Shown: one piece after another, positions 1-9,236 of the stretch
Numbering within the stretch: position 1 is the first letter of the stretch
How the letters are laid out: each line of letters begins with the position of its first letter
Assembly: GCF_014333585.1 (NCBI RefSeq)
Contig: NZ_JACSCW010000001.1
Coordinates: forward strand, 744,001-808,000
From: Hymenobacter sp. BT188
GTDB lineage: Bacteria; Bacteroidota; Bacteroidia; Cytophagales; Hymenobacteraceae
Length of the DNA: 64,000 bases
Reading direction: 5' to 3'
Translations under genes and position numbers: made by a program
Notes under the pieces: model-generated
Seen by the model: the letters and a program-made list of their open reading frames with translations, nothing else
The model's database searches: none
What the model was told of the DNA's origin: nothing

Positions 1-1
1 G

Positions 2-3000
2 CTGACCGTGCCCCTGGAGCTGCAGTTGCGCACCGTGCCGGGTGTGCAGGAAATTCGGTCTACTTCGCGCTTTGGCCTGTCGGTGATAACGGTGGTCTTC
101 GACGATGATATCGACACCTACCGCACCCGCCAGCTAGTGGCGGAAAAGCTGAAGTCGGCCGAAAGCAGCTTGAGCCCGGACATAGGCCGGCCGGAAATGG
201 CCCCCATCACCACGGGCTTAGGCGAAATCTACCAGTACGCCCTGCACGTGGCTCCGGGCTACGAGGACAAGTTCTCGCTAGCCGACTTGCGGGAGGTGCA
301 GGATTGGATTATTAAGCGCCAGCTTTCCAGCGTGCCCGGCGTGGTGGAGGTGAGTTCCTTCGGGGGGTATGTGCGCCAGTACGAGGTGAGCGTGGTGCCC
401 GACCGGCTGAACGCTGCGGGGGTTTCCCTCGCCGAACTGTTCGCTGCCTTGCAGGCCAACAACGCTAATACCGGAGGCTCTTACTTGGAGCGAGGTCCCA
501 ATGCCTACTTTATCCGGGGCGAAGGTCGAGTCAGCTCTTTGCAGGATGTGGGTAATATCGTCATTAAGCAAGCCGGCACCACACCCTTGTTGGTGCGTGA
601 CGTGGCCGACGTGCGCTTTGGCCACTCCGTCCGCTACGGAGCCATGACCCGCAACGGCAAGGGCGAAACGGCCGGCGGTATCGTACTGATGCTCAAGGGC
701 GCCTCCTCCGAGGAAACCATTCGGGGCGTGAAGGCCCAAGTGGCGGCCATCCAGCAGACCCTGCCCAAAGGCCTGAGCATTGTGCCGTTTCTGGACCGCA
801 CCAAGCTCATTGACAAAGCCATCCGCACCGTAAGCACCAACTTAATTGAGGGCGGCGTCATTGTCATCCTGGTGCTGCTGCTCTTGCTGGGTAATCTGCG
901 CGCGGGCCTGGTGGTGGCGTCCATGATTCCGTTGTGCATGCTTTTCGCCCTGGGCATGATGCGCACCTTCGGTGTTTCGGCCAACCTGATGAGCTTGGGC
1001 GCCCTGGATTTCGGCCTGATCGTGGACGGGGCCGTGATTATCGTGGAAGCCATGATTTTCCAGCTCGTGCATTACCGCGCCCAATCGGACGGCGAAACTA
1101 TGGACGAGGTAGCCGAAACCGCCGCCACCCGCATGATGCGCTCGGCCTTGTTTGGGCAGCTTATCATTCTAATCGTGTACTTCCCCATCCTGGCTTTGAC
1201 CGGCATTGAAGGCAAGATGTTTCGGCCCATGGCGCTTACCGTGAGCTTCGCCATTCTGGGGGCTATGCTGCTGTGTCTGACTTACGTGCCGGCGGTGGCC
1301 GCCTGGGCTCTGCGCAAAGACATCAAGGAAGAGGGCACCCTGGCCGACCGCCTCATGAAGGGCCTCTACCGCGGCTACTGGCCCCTGATTCACGGGGCAC
1401 TACGCTTTCGCAAAGCGGTAGTAGGAGCGGCCCTGGGACTGCTGACCGGAGCGGTGGTGATTTTTATGAGTATGGGGGGCGAATTTGTGCCCCAGCTCGA
1501 TGAGGGCGACTTCGCTGTGTACGTAGGTTTGCCTCCCGGCTCGTCGCTGGCTCAAACCATCGCTACGACCACCAAAGTGCAGAAAGTGCTGCTAAGCGAG
1601 TTTCCCGAAGTGGAGCAGGTGGTGGGCAAGGTGGGTACCTCCGAAATCCCCACTGACCCCATGTCGCTGGAGGATTCGGACCAGATTATTGTGCTCAAAG
1701 ATCAAAGTGAGTGGACCTCGGCCGGGTCGCGGGAAGAGCTGGCGGGCAAAATGCAGGAAGCCTTGGCCGATATTCCCAGCATCTCGCTAGAGTTTCAGCA
1801 ACCTATTCAGATGCGTTTTAACGAGCTGATTTCCGGGGTGAAGTCCGACATCAGCATTAAGATTTACGGCGATGATTTAAGCGTGCTCTACGAGAAAGCC
1901 AACCAGGCTGCAGCCCTGATTCGCCCCTTGGCTGGCGTGGGCGACTTGAAGGTGGAGCAAATTGCCGCCCTGCCGCAGATGCGGGTTACCTACGACCGTC
2001 AGAAGCTGGCTCGCTACGGCCTGAACGTGGCTGACCTGAACACGCTGCTGCGCGCTTCCTTTGCGGGCGACGTGGCCGGCCAGGTGTACGAGGGCGAGCG
2101 GCGCTACGACCTGGTGGTACGCCTGGACTCAGCTCACCGTCGCAGCCTGGGCGACCTGACAAACCTGTACGTCGACTTGCCTGGGGGGCAAAAAGTGCCG
2201 CTGGGCGAGGTAGCCACCGTGGCCTTCCGTAACGCGCCCCCGCAGGTCTCGCGCGACAACGCCCGCCGGCGCATCAACATCGGCGTGAACGTGCGCAACC
2301 GCGATGTGGAAAGCCTCGTGACCGAGATTCAGCAGCGACTTTCCACCCAACTGCCGCTGCCCGTGGGCTACAGCCTGGCCTATGGGGGGCAATTTGAAAA
2401 CCTGCAGCAGGCGAAGTCTCGCCTGCAGATTGCGGTGCCCGTGGCTCTGGGTTTGATTTTCCTGCTGCTTTACCTCTCGTTTCGCTCGGTAAAGCAGGCA
2501 GCCCTCATTTTTACCGGTATTCCCTTGGCCGCCATAGGAGGCATCCTGGCGTTGTGGCTGCGCGGCATGCCCTTTAGCATTTCGGCCGGGGTGGGTTTTA
2601 TTGCCCTGTTTGGCGTGGCCGTGCTCAACGGCATCGTGCTGCTGGCCAGCGTCAACGAGTTTGCCCAGGCCGGGGTGCGGGGCGTGCGCCAGCGGGTGCT
2701 GAAAGCTACGGCCGAGCGATTCCGTCCGGTGCTGCTGACCGCTGCCGTGGCTTCGCTGGGCTTTTTGCCCATGGCCCTGTCTTCATCGGCGGGCGCGGAA
2801 GTGCAGAAACCCTTAGCCACCGTGGTCATTGGGGGACTTATTTCGGCCACGCTCCTGACTTTGATTCTGCTGCCGGTGCTCTACACTCTGGTTACCAAAG
2901 ATGGTGAGCCGAGCCCCACGGATGATACCGCCGAGCCTGCTGATACGCCCCAACTAGCGACTAGTGCCTATAGCTGGATTGGGGTGCTGCTGGCTTTGGG

Positions 3001-4222
3001 GCTGAGTCTGCTGGCACCGGCCTTCTCGGCTCGCGCCCAGACGCCTGAAGCCGGGGCAACTCAGCTGCCATTAGGCCCGTCGCTCAGTTTGCCGCAGGCT
3101 TTGCAACTAGGCTTGCAGCAAAGCTTGCTGGTACAATCGGCGGCGCTGGAAGTGGAGCAGCAGCGCGCCCTGACCCGCACTGGCTACGACATTCCACGCA
3201 CCGTGGTTGACTACCAGCGCGGCCAGATTTCGGGTGGACTGATTGACCAGAGTATCAACGTTATCCAGCAAACCTCCCTGCCCATGCTCTACGCGGCCCA
3301 GCGCAAGCTACTGCAAAGCCAGGCCCTGACAGCCGAGCAACGCGGCCACCTGCAACGCCGGCAGGTAACCCAGGACATTCGAGGCGCCTACTACCAGCTG
3401 CTGACCAACTACCACCGCGCCGCGCTGCTTCGTCGGCAGGATAGCCTGTATCGCCGGGCGGCGCGGGCGGCGGCGGTGCGCTACCGCACGGGCGAAACCA
3501 ACCGCCTGGAGCAGGTGTCGGCCGCGGCACGCGCTCAGGAGCTCCAGAACCGCCTGGCCACCCTGCACACCCAGTTGCAAGTGCAACGCCGCCAGCTGGG
3601 AGTCCTGCTGAACACTGGTGGCCTACCGGTGAGCATCGACACCACCACCCAGTTGATCGCGCCCCTGCTGCCCGCCGATACTGCGGGCCTTTCTGCCGAT
3701 ACCAGCCCATTGTTAGGCTTGCTGCAACAGGAAGTAGCCGCCAGCCAGCAGCAAACGAAGGTGGAGCAACTGCGCCGCCTGCCCGACCTGCGGGCGGGCT
3801 ACTTCAACCAAAGTATCAACCGAGAAAAAGGCTTTCAGGTAGCGCAGGTGGGGGTTTCTCTACCGCTGCTGGGTGGGGTGCAGAAGCACCGCGTGGCGGC
3901 CGCCCGCATCGGGGAGCAGGTAGCCAGCACCCAACTGACCTACGCTTCTGCCCAGCTGGCGGGGCAATTGGCTGGCCTGCGCGAGCAGTTGGCCCGCGCC
4001 CGGGCCTCGCTCACTTACTACGAGCAAACCGCGCTGCCCCAGGCCCGCCTGATTCTGAGCACCGCCGAGAAAAGCTGGCGAGCCGGTGACATCGACTACG
4101 TGACCTACGTGGTGAACACTGAGCCCGCTTGGCAAATCCAGGTGGCCTACCTCGATCAGGCCGATCAATACAATGAATTCGTTATCGCGCTGCAGGCGCT
4201 TGCCGGGACCGACGCACCCTAG
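2..4222 (+). CDS. CusA/CzcA-type RND efflux pump fused to a TolC-like outer-membrane factor (5' end outside window)
   Basis: The frame is open at the left edge, and the first visible residues (PLELQLRTVPGVQEIRSTSR) match the region about 60-70 residues into CusA/CzcA proteins, so the N-terminus lies outside the window. About 1,000 residues form the RND pump: two periplasmic porter halves and hydrophobic helix clusters, including the LDFGLIVDGAVIIVEA segment (about residue 335 of the visible part), which carries the acidic residue of the proton path. After a linker and a hydrophobic segment ending in SARAQ (about residue 1000), the last 390 residues are an outer-membrane factor domain (LSLPQALQLGLQQSLLVQSA onward) rich in coiled-coil helices. 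Pump-channel fusions of this sort are known in Bacteroidota. Expected role: proton-driven export of heavy-metal cations across both membranes, with the adaptor encoded next. The exact metal cannot be read from sequence. Confidence 0.93.
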   Translation: MTVPLELQLRTVPGVQEIRSTSRFGLSVITVVFDDDIDTYRTRQLVAEKLKSAESSLSPDIGRPEMAPITTGLGEIYQYALHVAPGYEDKFSLADLREVQDWIIKRQLSSVPGVVEVSSFGGYVRQYEVSVVPDRLNAAGVSLAELFAALQANNANTGGSYLERGPNAYFIRGEGRVSSLQDVGNIVIKQAGTTPLLVRDVADVRFGHSVRYGAMTRNGKGETAGGIVLMLKGASSEETIRGVKAQVAAIQQTLPKGLSIVPFLDRTKLIDKAIRTVSTNLIEGGVIVILVLLLLLGNLRAGLVVASMIPLCMLFALGMMRTFGVSANLMSLGALDFGLIVDGAVIIVEAMIFQLVHYRAQSDGETMDEVAETAATRMMRSALFGQLIILIVYFPILALTGIEGKMFRPMALTVSFAILGAMLLCLTYVPAVAAWALRKDIKEEGTLADRLMKGLYRGYWPLIHGALRFRKAVVGAALGLLTGAVVIFMSMGGEFVPQLDEGDFAVYVGLPPGSSLAQTIATTTKVQKVLLSEFPEVEQVVGKVGTSEIPTDPMSLEDSDQIIVLKDQSEWTSAGSREELAGKMQEALADIPSISLEFQQPIQMRFNELISGVKSDISIKIYGDDLSVLYEKANQAAALIRPLAGVGDLKVEQIAALPQMRVTYDRQKLARYGLNVADLNTLLRASFAGDVAGQVYEGERRYDLVVRLDSAHRRSLGDLTNLYVDLPGGQKVPLGEVATVAFRNAPPQVSRDNARRRINIGVNVRNRDVESLVTEIQQRLSTQLPLPVGYSLAYGGQFENLQQAKSRLQIAVPVALGLIFLLLYLSFRSVKQAALIFTGIPLAAIGGILALWLRGMPFSISAGVGFIALFGVAVLNGIVLLASVNEFAQAGVRGVRQRVLKATAERFRPVLLTAAVASLGFLPMALSSSAGAEVQKPLATVVIGGLISATLLTLILLPVLYTLVTKDGEPSPTDDTAEPADTPQLATSAYSWIGVLLALGLSLLAPAFSARAQTPEAGATQLPLGPSLSLPQALQLGLQQSLLVQSAALEVEQQRALTRTGYDIPRTVVDYQRGQISGGLIDQSINVIQQTSLPMLYAAQRKLLQSQALTAEQRGHLQRRQVTQDIRGAYYQLLTNYHRAALLRRQDSLYRRAARAAAVRYRTGETNRLEQVSAAARAQELQNRLATLHTQLQVQRRQLGVLLNTGGLPVSIDTTTQLIAPLLPADTAGLSADTSPLLGLLQQEVAASQQQTKVEQLRRLPDLRAGYFNQSINREKGFQVAQVGVSLPLLGGVQKHRVAAARIGEQVASTQLTYASAQLAGQLAGLREQLARARASLTYYEQTALPQARLILSTAEKSWRAGDIDYVTYVVNTEPAWQIQVAYLDQADQYNEFVIALQALAGTDAP

Positions 4223-4251
4223 TGCCAGCTCCCATATTTAGCTGTCTTCCC

Positions 4252-5511
4252 ATGACTATTTTCTTTTCTTCCAAGCTGGCTTTGCCCCCCATTGCGCGAC
4301 AGTTGACTGCCAACTCACTAACCATCCGTGGTTTCATCTATGCGGCTGGCCTGCTGCTGACGGTCACTAGCCTGTCTGCCTGCCAGTCTAAGGGCGAATC
4401 CACCGGGCAGCGGGCTGAGGAGCCCGCTGCCACTGCCCCAACCTCAGACCTGCCCCCCCAGGCGCTTCGCATTAGTCCGGCCCAGGCCGCGGCGGCGGGG
4501 ATTACGCTGGGGGGCTTTTCGCACCAGAATATGACCTCTGAAGTGGTAGCCAATGGTGTGCTCGACGTGCCGCCCCAGAATCATGTGTCCATTAGCGCCG
4601 TGATGGGCGGCTACGTGCAGCAGGTGAAGGTGCTGCCGGGACAGTATGTAAAAAAAGGCGCCGTGGTGGCCGTGCTGCGCCACCCTGACTACCTCAAGCT
4701 GCAGCAGGAGTATTTGCAAGCCCGCGCCCGCCTCCGGTTTCTGGGGCAGGAGCTGGAGCGTCAGCAGGAGCTCGACGCCGAGGATGTAGGCTCCAAGCGG
4801 CGCCTGCAGCAGGCCCAGTCCGAGCAGCAAACCGAGTTGGCCACCGAACGCTCCCTGGCCGGACAACTGCGCCTGCTCGGGTTGGTGCCGGAGCGGTTGC
4901 GGGCGGCCTCGCTTTCGCCCAGCGTGTCGCTGACGACTCCCATTGGCGGCTACGTGAAGGTGGTCAGCATCAACCCCGGCCAATTCGTGAACCCCCAAGA
5001 CGTGCTGGTGGAGGTCGTGGACCGTTCCGGCCTGCACCTGGAGCTGAAAGTGTTTGAAAAGGATATTGCCCAGGTGCGCAAAGGCCAACGGGTGCTGTTC
5101 ACCATTCCCAACAGCCGCTTGGAGCAAACCTTGGAAGCGCGCGTGTTCCTGGTCGGGCAGGCCTTCGACGACGAGGCGCGAACGGTGAGCGTGCACGCTC
5201 ACCTGGAGCCAACATCGGCTACCTTGCTGCCGGGGCAGTACGTGGCCGCGCGCATCCAGACCGAGGGCGCCCGGCAGCAGACACTGCCCGAGGAAGCCGT
5301 GATTCAAGCGGAGGAGCTGAGCTACATCTTCGCCCGCGAGGGCACGGCCAGCACCGGCTATCACTTTCGGCGCTACCAAGTAAAAGCCGGCCCTCCCCAA
5401 CATGGCGACGTGACGATTACCCCCTTGGAGCCGCTGCCCGACACTACGCAACTGGTGCGCCGGGGGGCTTATTTCCTGCAGGCAGAGTTTACTAAAGGGC
5501 AGCAGGAGTAG
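4252..5511 (+). CDS. RND efflux periplasmic adaptor lipoprotein (CusB/CzcB type)
   Basis: This is the membrane-fusion partner of the pump just upstream. An N-terminal hydrophobic stretch ends in the lipobox LSAC (Cys about residue 44), followed by a low-complexity linker, a barrel-sandwich/lipoyl half (VLPGQYVKKGAVVAVL), a helical hairpin rich in Gln and Glu (LQQEYLQARARLRFLGQELE), and the second lipoyl half (SINPGQFVNPQDVLVEV) with beta-barrel domains after it. Length (419 aa) fits the family. ATG 4252 is preferred. A GTG at 4222 overlaps the pump stop codon and would add ten residues, so the two genes are translationally close and surely one operon. No separate outer-membrane factor gene follows, consistent with the fused channel upstream. 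Confidence 0.9.
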   Translation: MTIFFSSKLALPPIARQLTANSLTIRGFIYAAGLLLTVTSLSACQSKGESTGQRAEEPAATAPTSDLPPQALRISPAQAAAAGITLGGFSHQNMTSEVVANGVLDVPPQNHVSISAVMGGYVQQVKVLPGQYVKKGAVVAVLRHPDYLKLQQEYLQARARLRFLGQELERQQELDAEDVGSKRRLQQAQSEQQTELATERSLAGQLRLLGLVPERLRAASLSPSVSLTTPIGGYVKVVSINPGQFVNPQDVLVEVVDRSGLHLELKVFEKDIAQVRKGQRVLFTIPNSRLEQTLEARVFLVGQAFDDEARTVSVHAHLEPTSATLLPGQYVAARIQTEGARQQTLPEEAVIQAEELSYIFAREGTASTGYHFRRYQVKAGPPQHGDVTITPLEPLPDTTQLVRRGAYFLQAEFTKGQQE

Positions 5512-5571
5512 GGGCGTGACGGCGTGGACTCATCTTAGCGGTCAGAAGCGCTAAAAAACAGCCCTCATGTA

Positions 5572-5601
5572 GGGCGGTTCGTGGGGAGCAGGGAACCGCC
5601 C
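5572..5601. terminator. Possible hairpin after the efflux operon
   Basis: GGGCGGTTC at 5572-5580 pairs with GAACCGCCC at 5593-5601 across a 12-base loop, 60 bases after the adaptor stop. There is no T-run after it, so a terminator role is only probable. The rest of 5512-5753 holds nothing I recognise. Confidence 0.4.
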
Positions 5602-5753
5602 CGTCCCTTGGAGAAGGTAAGCTAAATCTTTCGCGCCGGCCTGCTGAGTGTTAACAGAGATTAGAGCACGGGTACCCTTCCCGACCAGAAAAGCCGCATT
5701 GGCGCGTTAAAGCAGTACTGGACACGTACTCAGACCGTTACTGAAAGGCCAAA

Positions 5754-6527
5754 TCACACTGCACTCCATCCCCCATCGAGTGGCATAGCAATACCGGTGA
5801 TCGTCGCCGCCTGCTCGGACGCTAAAAACAGGGCCGTCTGAGCAATAAGCTCCACGGGGATGAAATCCTTGATAGCCTGCTTCTCCAACATTACCTTCGC
5901 AATTACGTCCCGTTCGGATAGCTGGTGAACTTTGGCCTGGTCAGCAATCTGCTTTTCTACCAGGGGGTACGGACGTAGCCCGGGCAAATCGCATTGGCCG
6001 TGATGCCCAGCGGCGCGCCTTCCAGGGCAATGGTTTTTGTAAAGCCTACAATCCCGTGCTTAGCGGCCACGTAGGCACTTTTGTAAGGGGAAGCGAACAA
6101 GCCGTGCGCCGAGGCGATGTTGATAATGCGCCCAAAATGATTCTACTGCATCGTCGGTCATACCGCTTTCGTGAGATGAAAGGCCGCAGTCAGGTTGATG
6201 GCCAGAATAGTGTCCCACTTCGCTTCCGGAAATGTTTCAACGGCTGCCACGTGTTGGATACCTGCGTTATGGATGGCGGCCTCTATACTACCAAAAACAC
6301 CAAGCACCTCGGTTACCATCACGCGAATCGCAGCTGGCTCCATCCTGTTAGCGGGCGAAAACTGGTGATTGACGCCGTACTAGCTGGCCACCCACCTGAT
6401 GGGCAATCGCCGCACCATCTGACTCCAGGCCATTAAACACTAGATTGTAGCCCTGGGCGGCAAAGGCTTGGGCACTGCCTAACCCGATGCCGCTGGTGCT
6501 ATCGGTGATTAAAGCCGTTTTAGTTAT
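5754..6527 (-). pseudogene. 3-hydroxybutyrate dehydrogenase-like SDR, broken by frameshifts and stops
   Basis: Read right to left, pieces of one short-chain dehydrogenase appear in order but in different frames: KTALITDSTSGIGLGSAQAF (cofactor loop, near 6520-6460), AAIHNAGIQHVAAVETFPEA (near 6280-6230), [20 protein letters not shown] followed by [20 protein letters not shown] (Ser and YxxxK catalytic region, near 6130-6030), and the tail ending in TGIAMPLDGGWSAV. The pieces resemble D-3-hydroxybutyrate dehydrogenase. At least three disruptions are visible: loss of frame near 6345-6360, stops in the stretch near 6145-6165, and loss of one C in a C-run near 5970. The expected start codon reads ATA (6525-6527). 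Sequencing error could explain one homopolymer shift but not all of them. Such an enzyme would interconvert acetoacetate and 3-hydroxybutyrate. This copy is presumably dead. Confidence 0.8.
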
Positions 6528-6541
6528 AGGACACAGAAGAA

Positions 6542-7369
6542 TTAAGCGACGAACTCGGTGATAGCTCGCACGATTTCCCGGGCTCTTTGCCCATACAGCA
6601 TGGTTTGATGGTTGTCCCACACTTCCCGGTACTGGTCCTGAGCCAGCAGGCCGACCGTTTCTTGAGCAAATTCCCGGGGGAGCAGGGGCGCGTCGAGGGC
6701 GTAATTCTGGGTGCCATTGAGAAGCAAAGCGGTTTGTTGAACAGCTTGGATATACTCGGCTCAGGGCTCGGTGTACACGCCTTGATTCAGACATTCAGCA
6801 ATATTCTCGGACAGGGAGCGCGGCGTCACGGAGCCGTTGGGGTTTGTTTGTACATCTGCCAGAAAGTAGCCTTCCATGCTCTCATCCCAGATGGTCAGTT
6901 AGGGCGCCTGCCGGGCCTGGGCTAGGTAGGCAGCAAAGCTGGGGGCGTTTTGCCCAGGCGGCTCATGGTGGGCACAAGCATCTCGCAGGTCTGCGGATGC
7001 AGGCGAGCCGCGGCATCCAGCAATACCAGTTTTGCGATGCGCTGAGGATGTTGGTAGGCCAGGTAAAGGCTCAGCAACGCGCCAAACGAATGGCCCACCA
7101 GCTCTGCTTGCGATAAAGCCAGCGCATCGAGCAGACCCAGGATATCCTGCGCGTGCTCGTGCATGGTGTAGCCCGAGGCCGGTTTGTCGCTCAGCCCCCG
7201 CAAATCCACGGAAATCACCTGGCGCACCTCACTCAGCCGCTTGGATGAGGCCATCAAACGCATGGGCATTGCCCGTAAGCCCGTGCAACAGCACGAGTGG
7301 CGGCTCCGGGCCGGCATGATCGAGGTAATGCAGGCGAATTCCGTTGGTTTGCAGAAAGTGGGAAGTCAT
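6542..7369 (-). pseudogene. Alpha/beta hydrolase (proline iminopeptidase-like), degraded
   Basis: The start at 7369 gives MTSHFLQTNGIRLHYLDHAG then a classic VLLHGLTGN oxyanion motif. The frame is lost near 7240. A second frame continues with RQVISVDLRGLSDKPASGYT and the nucleophile elbow GHSFGALLSLYLA (Ser in GHSFG). It breaks again near 6940, after which the third frame carries two internal stops and ends in a normal C-terminus (AREIVRAITEFVA). Every core strand of the hydrolase fold can be followed, so this is one decayed gene rather than several small ones. It lies head-to-tail with the broken SDR, and the pair may have been one operon before decay. The substrate is unknown. Confidence 0.8.
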
Positions 7370-7669
7370 AGAAAAGGTGGGGACAAAAATTGCGGTTATA
7401 AGGCACTAACCTCCCTTTTTGGGGACGTTTTTGAGGGTAAGTAGAGGCTATCTGGGGGTGAGGAAGCGGGCAATAATAGGCGTTGCCAACACGCTTGCCA
7501 AAAGAAGATTGGACTCTAGAAACTGCTTTTGAGAAAAGTCAAGGTCGTATTTAAATTAATTAATTCATTGATAGTCATTGCATTAATGAATGGCTATAAG
7601 CTTTGCCTACCTTAAGTCCACCCCAGGTTTATTTGCTGCCTTCTACCGGGCCTACAAGAGCTGGGTACT
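7370..7669. other. Gene-free stretch between decayed genes
   Basis: About 300 bases separate two divergently oriented broken genes. The middle (about 7540-7600) is clearly more A/T-rich than its surroundings, with repeated TAAT/ATTAAT runs and a loose inverted repeat around CATTGATAGTCATTGCATTAATG. It may be an old divergent promoter region. No gene, tRNA or clear promoter could be supported. Confidence 0.4.
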
Positions 7670-8993
7670 TTCGGGGTGACCATCAATGCCACCATGCCCA
7701 GACTTCAGGATAAAGTCGTCCGGAGCCGTTCGTTCGCGGAGCAGTGGTTTGGTACGACGCCAACGGCGGGCGTGGCCCTGAAGCGCGGGGCGCTATTTCG
7801 TGATGACTCTCGTCGCATAAACGGCGAAGTGCAGTACAACAACAATTTCGGTGGCTTCGATGTGGTGATAGGAACGCAGTACCAGCGCGATATGGCCAAT
7901 AGCAACAACACCTACCTGTTCGATCGGGAATGCGACATCATTATCAACCAAGTGGGGGTGTACACCCAGATCGAAAAAGAGCTGCCGGCTAACTTCAAGG
8001 TGATTGCCGCGGCCTCGCGCCGACCAGCACGACCGCTACGGCTTCAACTTTATTCCAAAAGCGGGCCTGGTTTGGACCAAAAATGACCACTCGGCCCGCC
8101 TGACCTACGGACGCGGCATCGCGGCCCCTACGATTCTGAACCTTGACGGCTATTTGTTTGGTGGACTTCTGATTGGCAATGCCGAAGGCTACACACTCAG
8201 CGATGGCACCGTCATCGACGCACTGCAAGTGGAAACCATTAACTCCGTCGAAATCGGCTACAAAGCTAAGCTGACGCCGAAGTTTTTCTTCGATGGCAAC
8301 GCCTACTACAACCGGTCGAAAAACTTCCTCAGCCCCGCCATCAACATCGCTACGCAAGGGCGCCGGGTGGTGCAGCGCGGCGACACGCCCATGTCTGAGG
8401 TGGTGCCGGGCACGCCTGAAACCGGCGCCGCTACTCTCCTGACTTACGTGAACTATGGTGAGGTAGACACCTACGGCGCCGACTTAGGCCTAAACTACAC
8501 CTTAACCAACGCTCTGGGCCTGGTGCTAAACTACTCCTGGTTTGGCTACGAATTGGATGAGAGTGACTTAGGCAATGACGGCAACAAAGACGGCAAGGTG
8601 CAGCAAGAGATTGACCTGCCCATCAACACGCCTGCTCACAAAGCCAGCCTAGGCATCAACTATAGCCAGAAGAAGCTATTTGGCTCCGTGTTCACCCGTT
8701 GGGTTCAAGCCTACGACTTTTTCTCTGGCATCAACGTGGCCGCCGAAGCCAACCCCGACCTGAACCTGCGCGAGAACGCCCGCTTTGGTCGCACCTGGAA
8801 CTACGGGCCGCTGGGGGGCTTTGTGAACGTGGATGTGAGTGCCGGCTACCGCTTCAACAACTACTTTACAGCCTCGGCCCAGGTCAGCAACTTATTTGAT
8901 TCGGAAGTGCGCGAGTTCGTCGCGTCACCCTTCATTGGTCGCCTGTATTCCGTGGAGCTAAAAGTGAATCTGCCTGCCATCGGAGGCAACTAA
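7670..8993 (+). pseudogene. TonB-dependent receptor beta-barrel remnant, N-terminus missing, one frameshift
   Basis: Only the barrel part of a TonB-dependent outer-membrane receptor survives. A first frame (from about 7676) reads amphipathic strands such as INGEVQYNNNFGGFDVVIGT. After a one-base slip near 8020-8030 the second frame continues with HDRYGFNFIPKAGLVWTKND and runs to the stop at 8993 with the usual final strand (GRLYSVELKVNLP). There is no signal peptide, carboxypeptidase-like domain or plug, so roughly the first half of a normal 800-1000 aa receptor is gone. The ligand cannot be told. A strong palindrome follows the stop. The intact length of the second frame suggests fairly recent decay. 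Confidence 0.8.
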
Positions 8994-9012
8994 GCTCCCG
9001 CTACTTTACCCC

Positions 9013-9058
9013 ACACACGACGCGCCCCGGAGTAGCTACTCCGGGGCGCGATGTGTGT
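9013..9058. terminator. Perfect GC-rich palindrome after the receptor remnant
   Basis: CGCGCCCCGGAGTAG (9021-9035) is followed directly by its reverse complement (9036-9050), with outer ACACAC/GTGTGT arms. It starts about 20 bases after the receptor stop and ends about 20 bases before the coding-like remnant on the other strand, so it could act as a bidirectional terminator. No long T-tract follows. Confidence 0.65.
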
Positions 9059-9078
9059 TGAGCCAGCTGCTTTAGGGC

Positions 9079-9230
9079 TTACTTTTCCTTGTCGGCAACC
9101 TGGCTCCGGGCGCGGTGCTCTATGTTTTCCGGCTGGCATTCGTGGGTGAAGCTGGCTCCCAATGCGCTTTGGAAATCGTCAAAAAAAGCCCCCCAGCGTG
9201 GGAATCAGGCCACAATAGACTAGCAACGGA
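9079..9230 (-). pseudogene. Coding-like C-terminal fragment with a frame slip at a G6C-T7 tract
   Basis: On the minus strand the text LVYCGLIPTLGGFF reads up to a G6-C-T7 tract near 9181-9194, where it meets a stop. One base less in the T-run would join it to DDFQSALGASFTHECQPENI and onward to a stop at 9079-9081. The joined sequence looks protein-like, but no start codon is visible before the pectinesterase stop. It may be the tail of a lost gene or chance. I recognise no family. Confidence 0.25.
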
Positions 9231-9236
9231 GCTTGC

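Noticed and set aside
4444..5451. Long open frame (335 codons) on the minus strand
   Set aside because: It lies wholly inside the adaptor gene, is rich in His, Gln, Leu and Gly as expected from the antisense of GC-rich codons, and has no domain.
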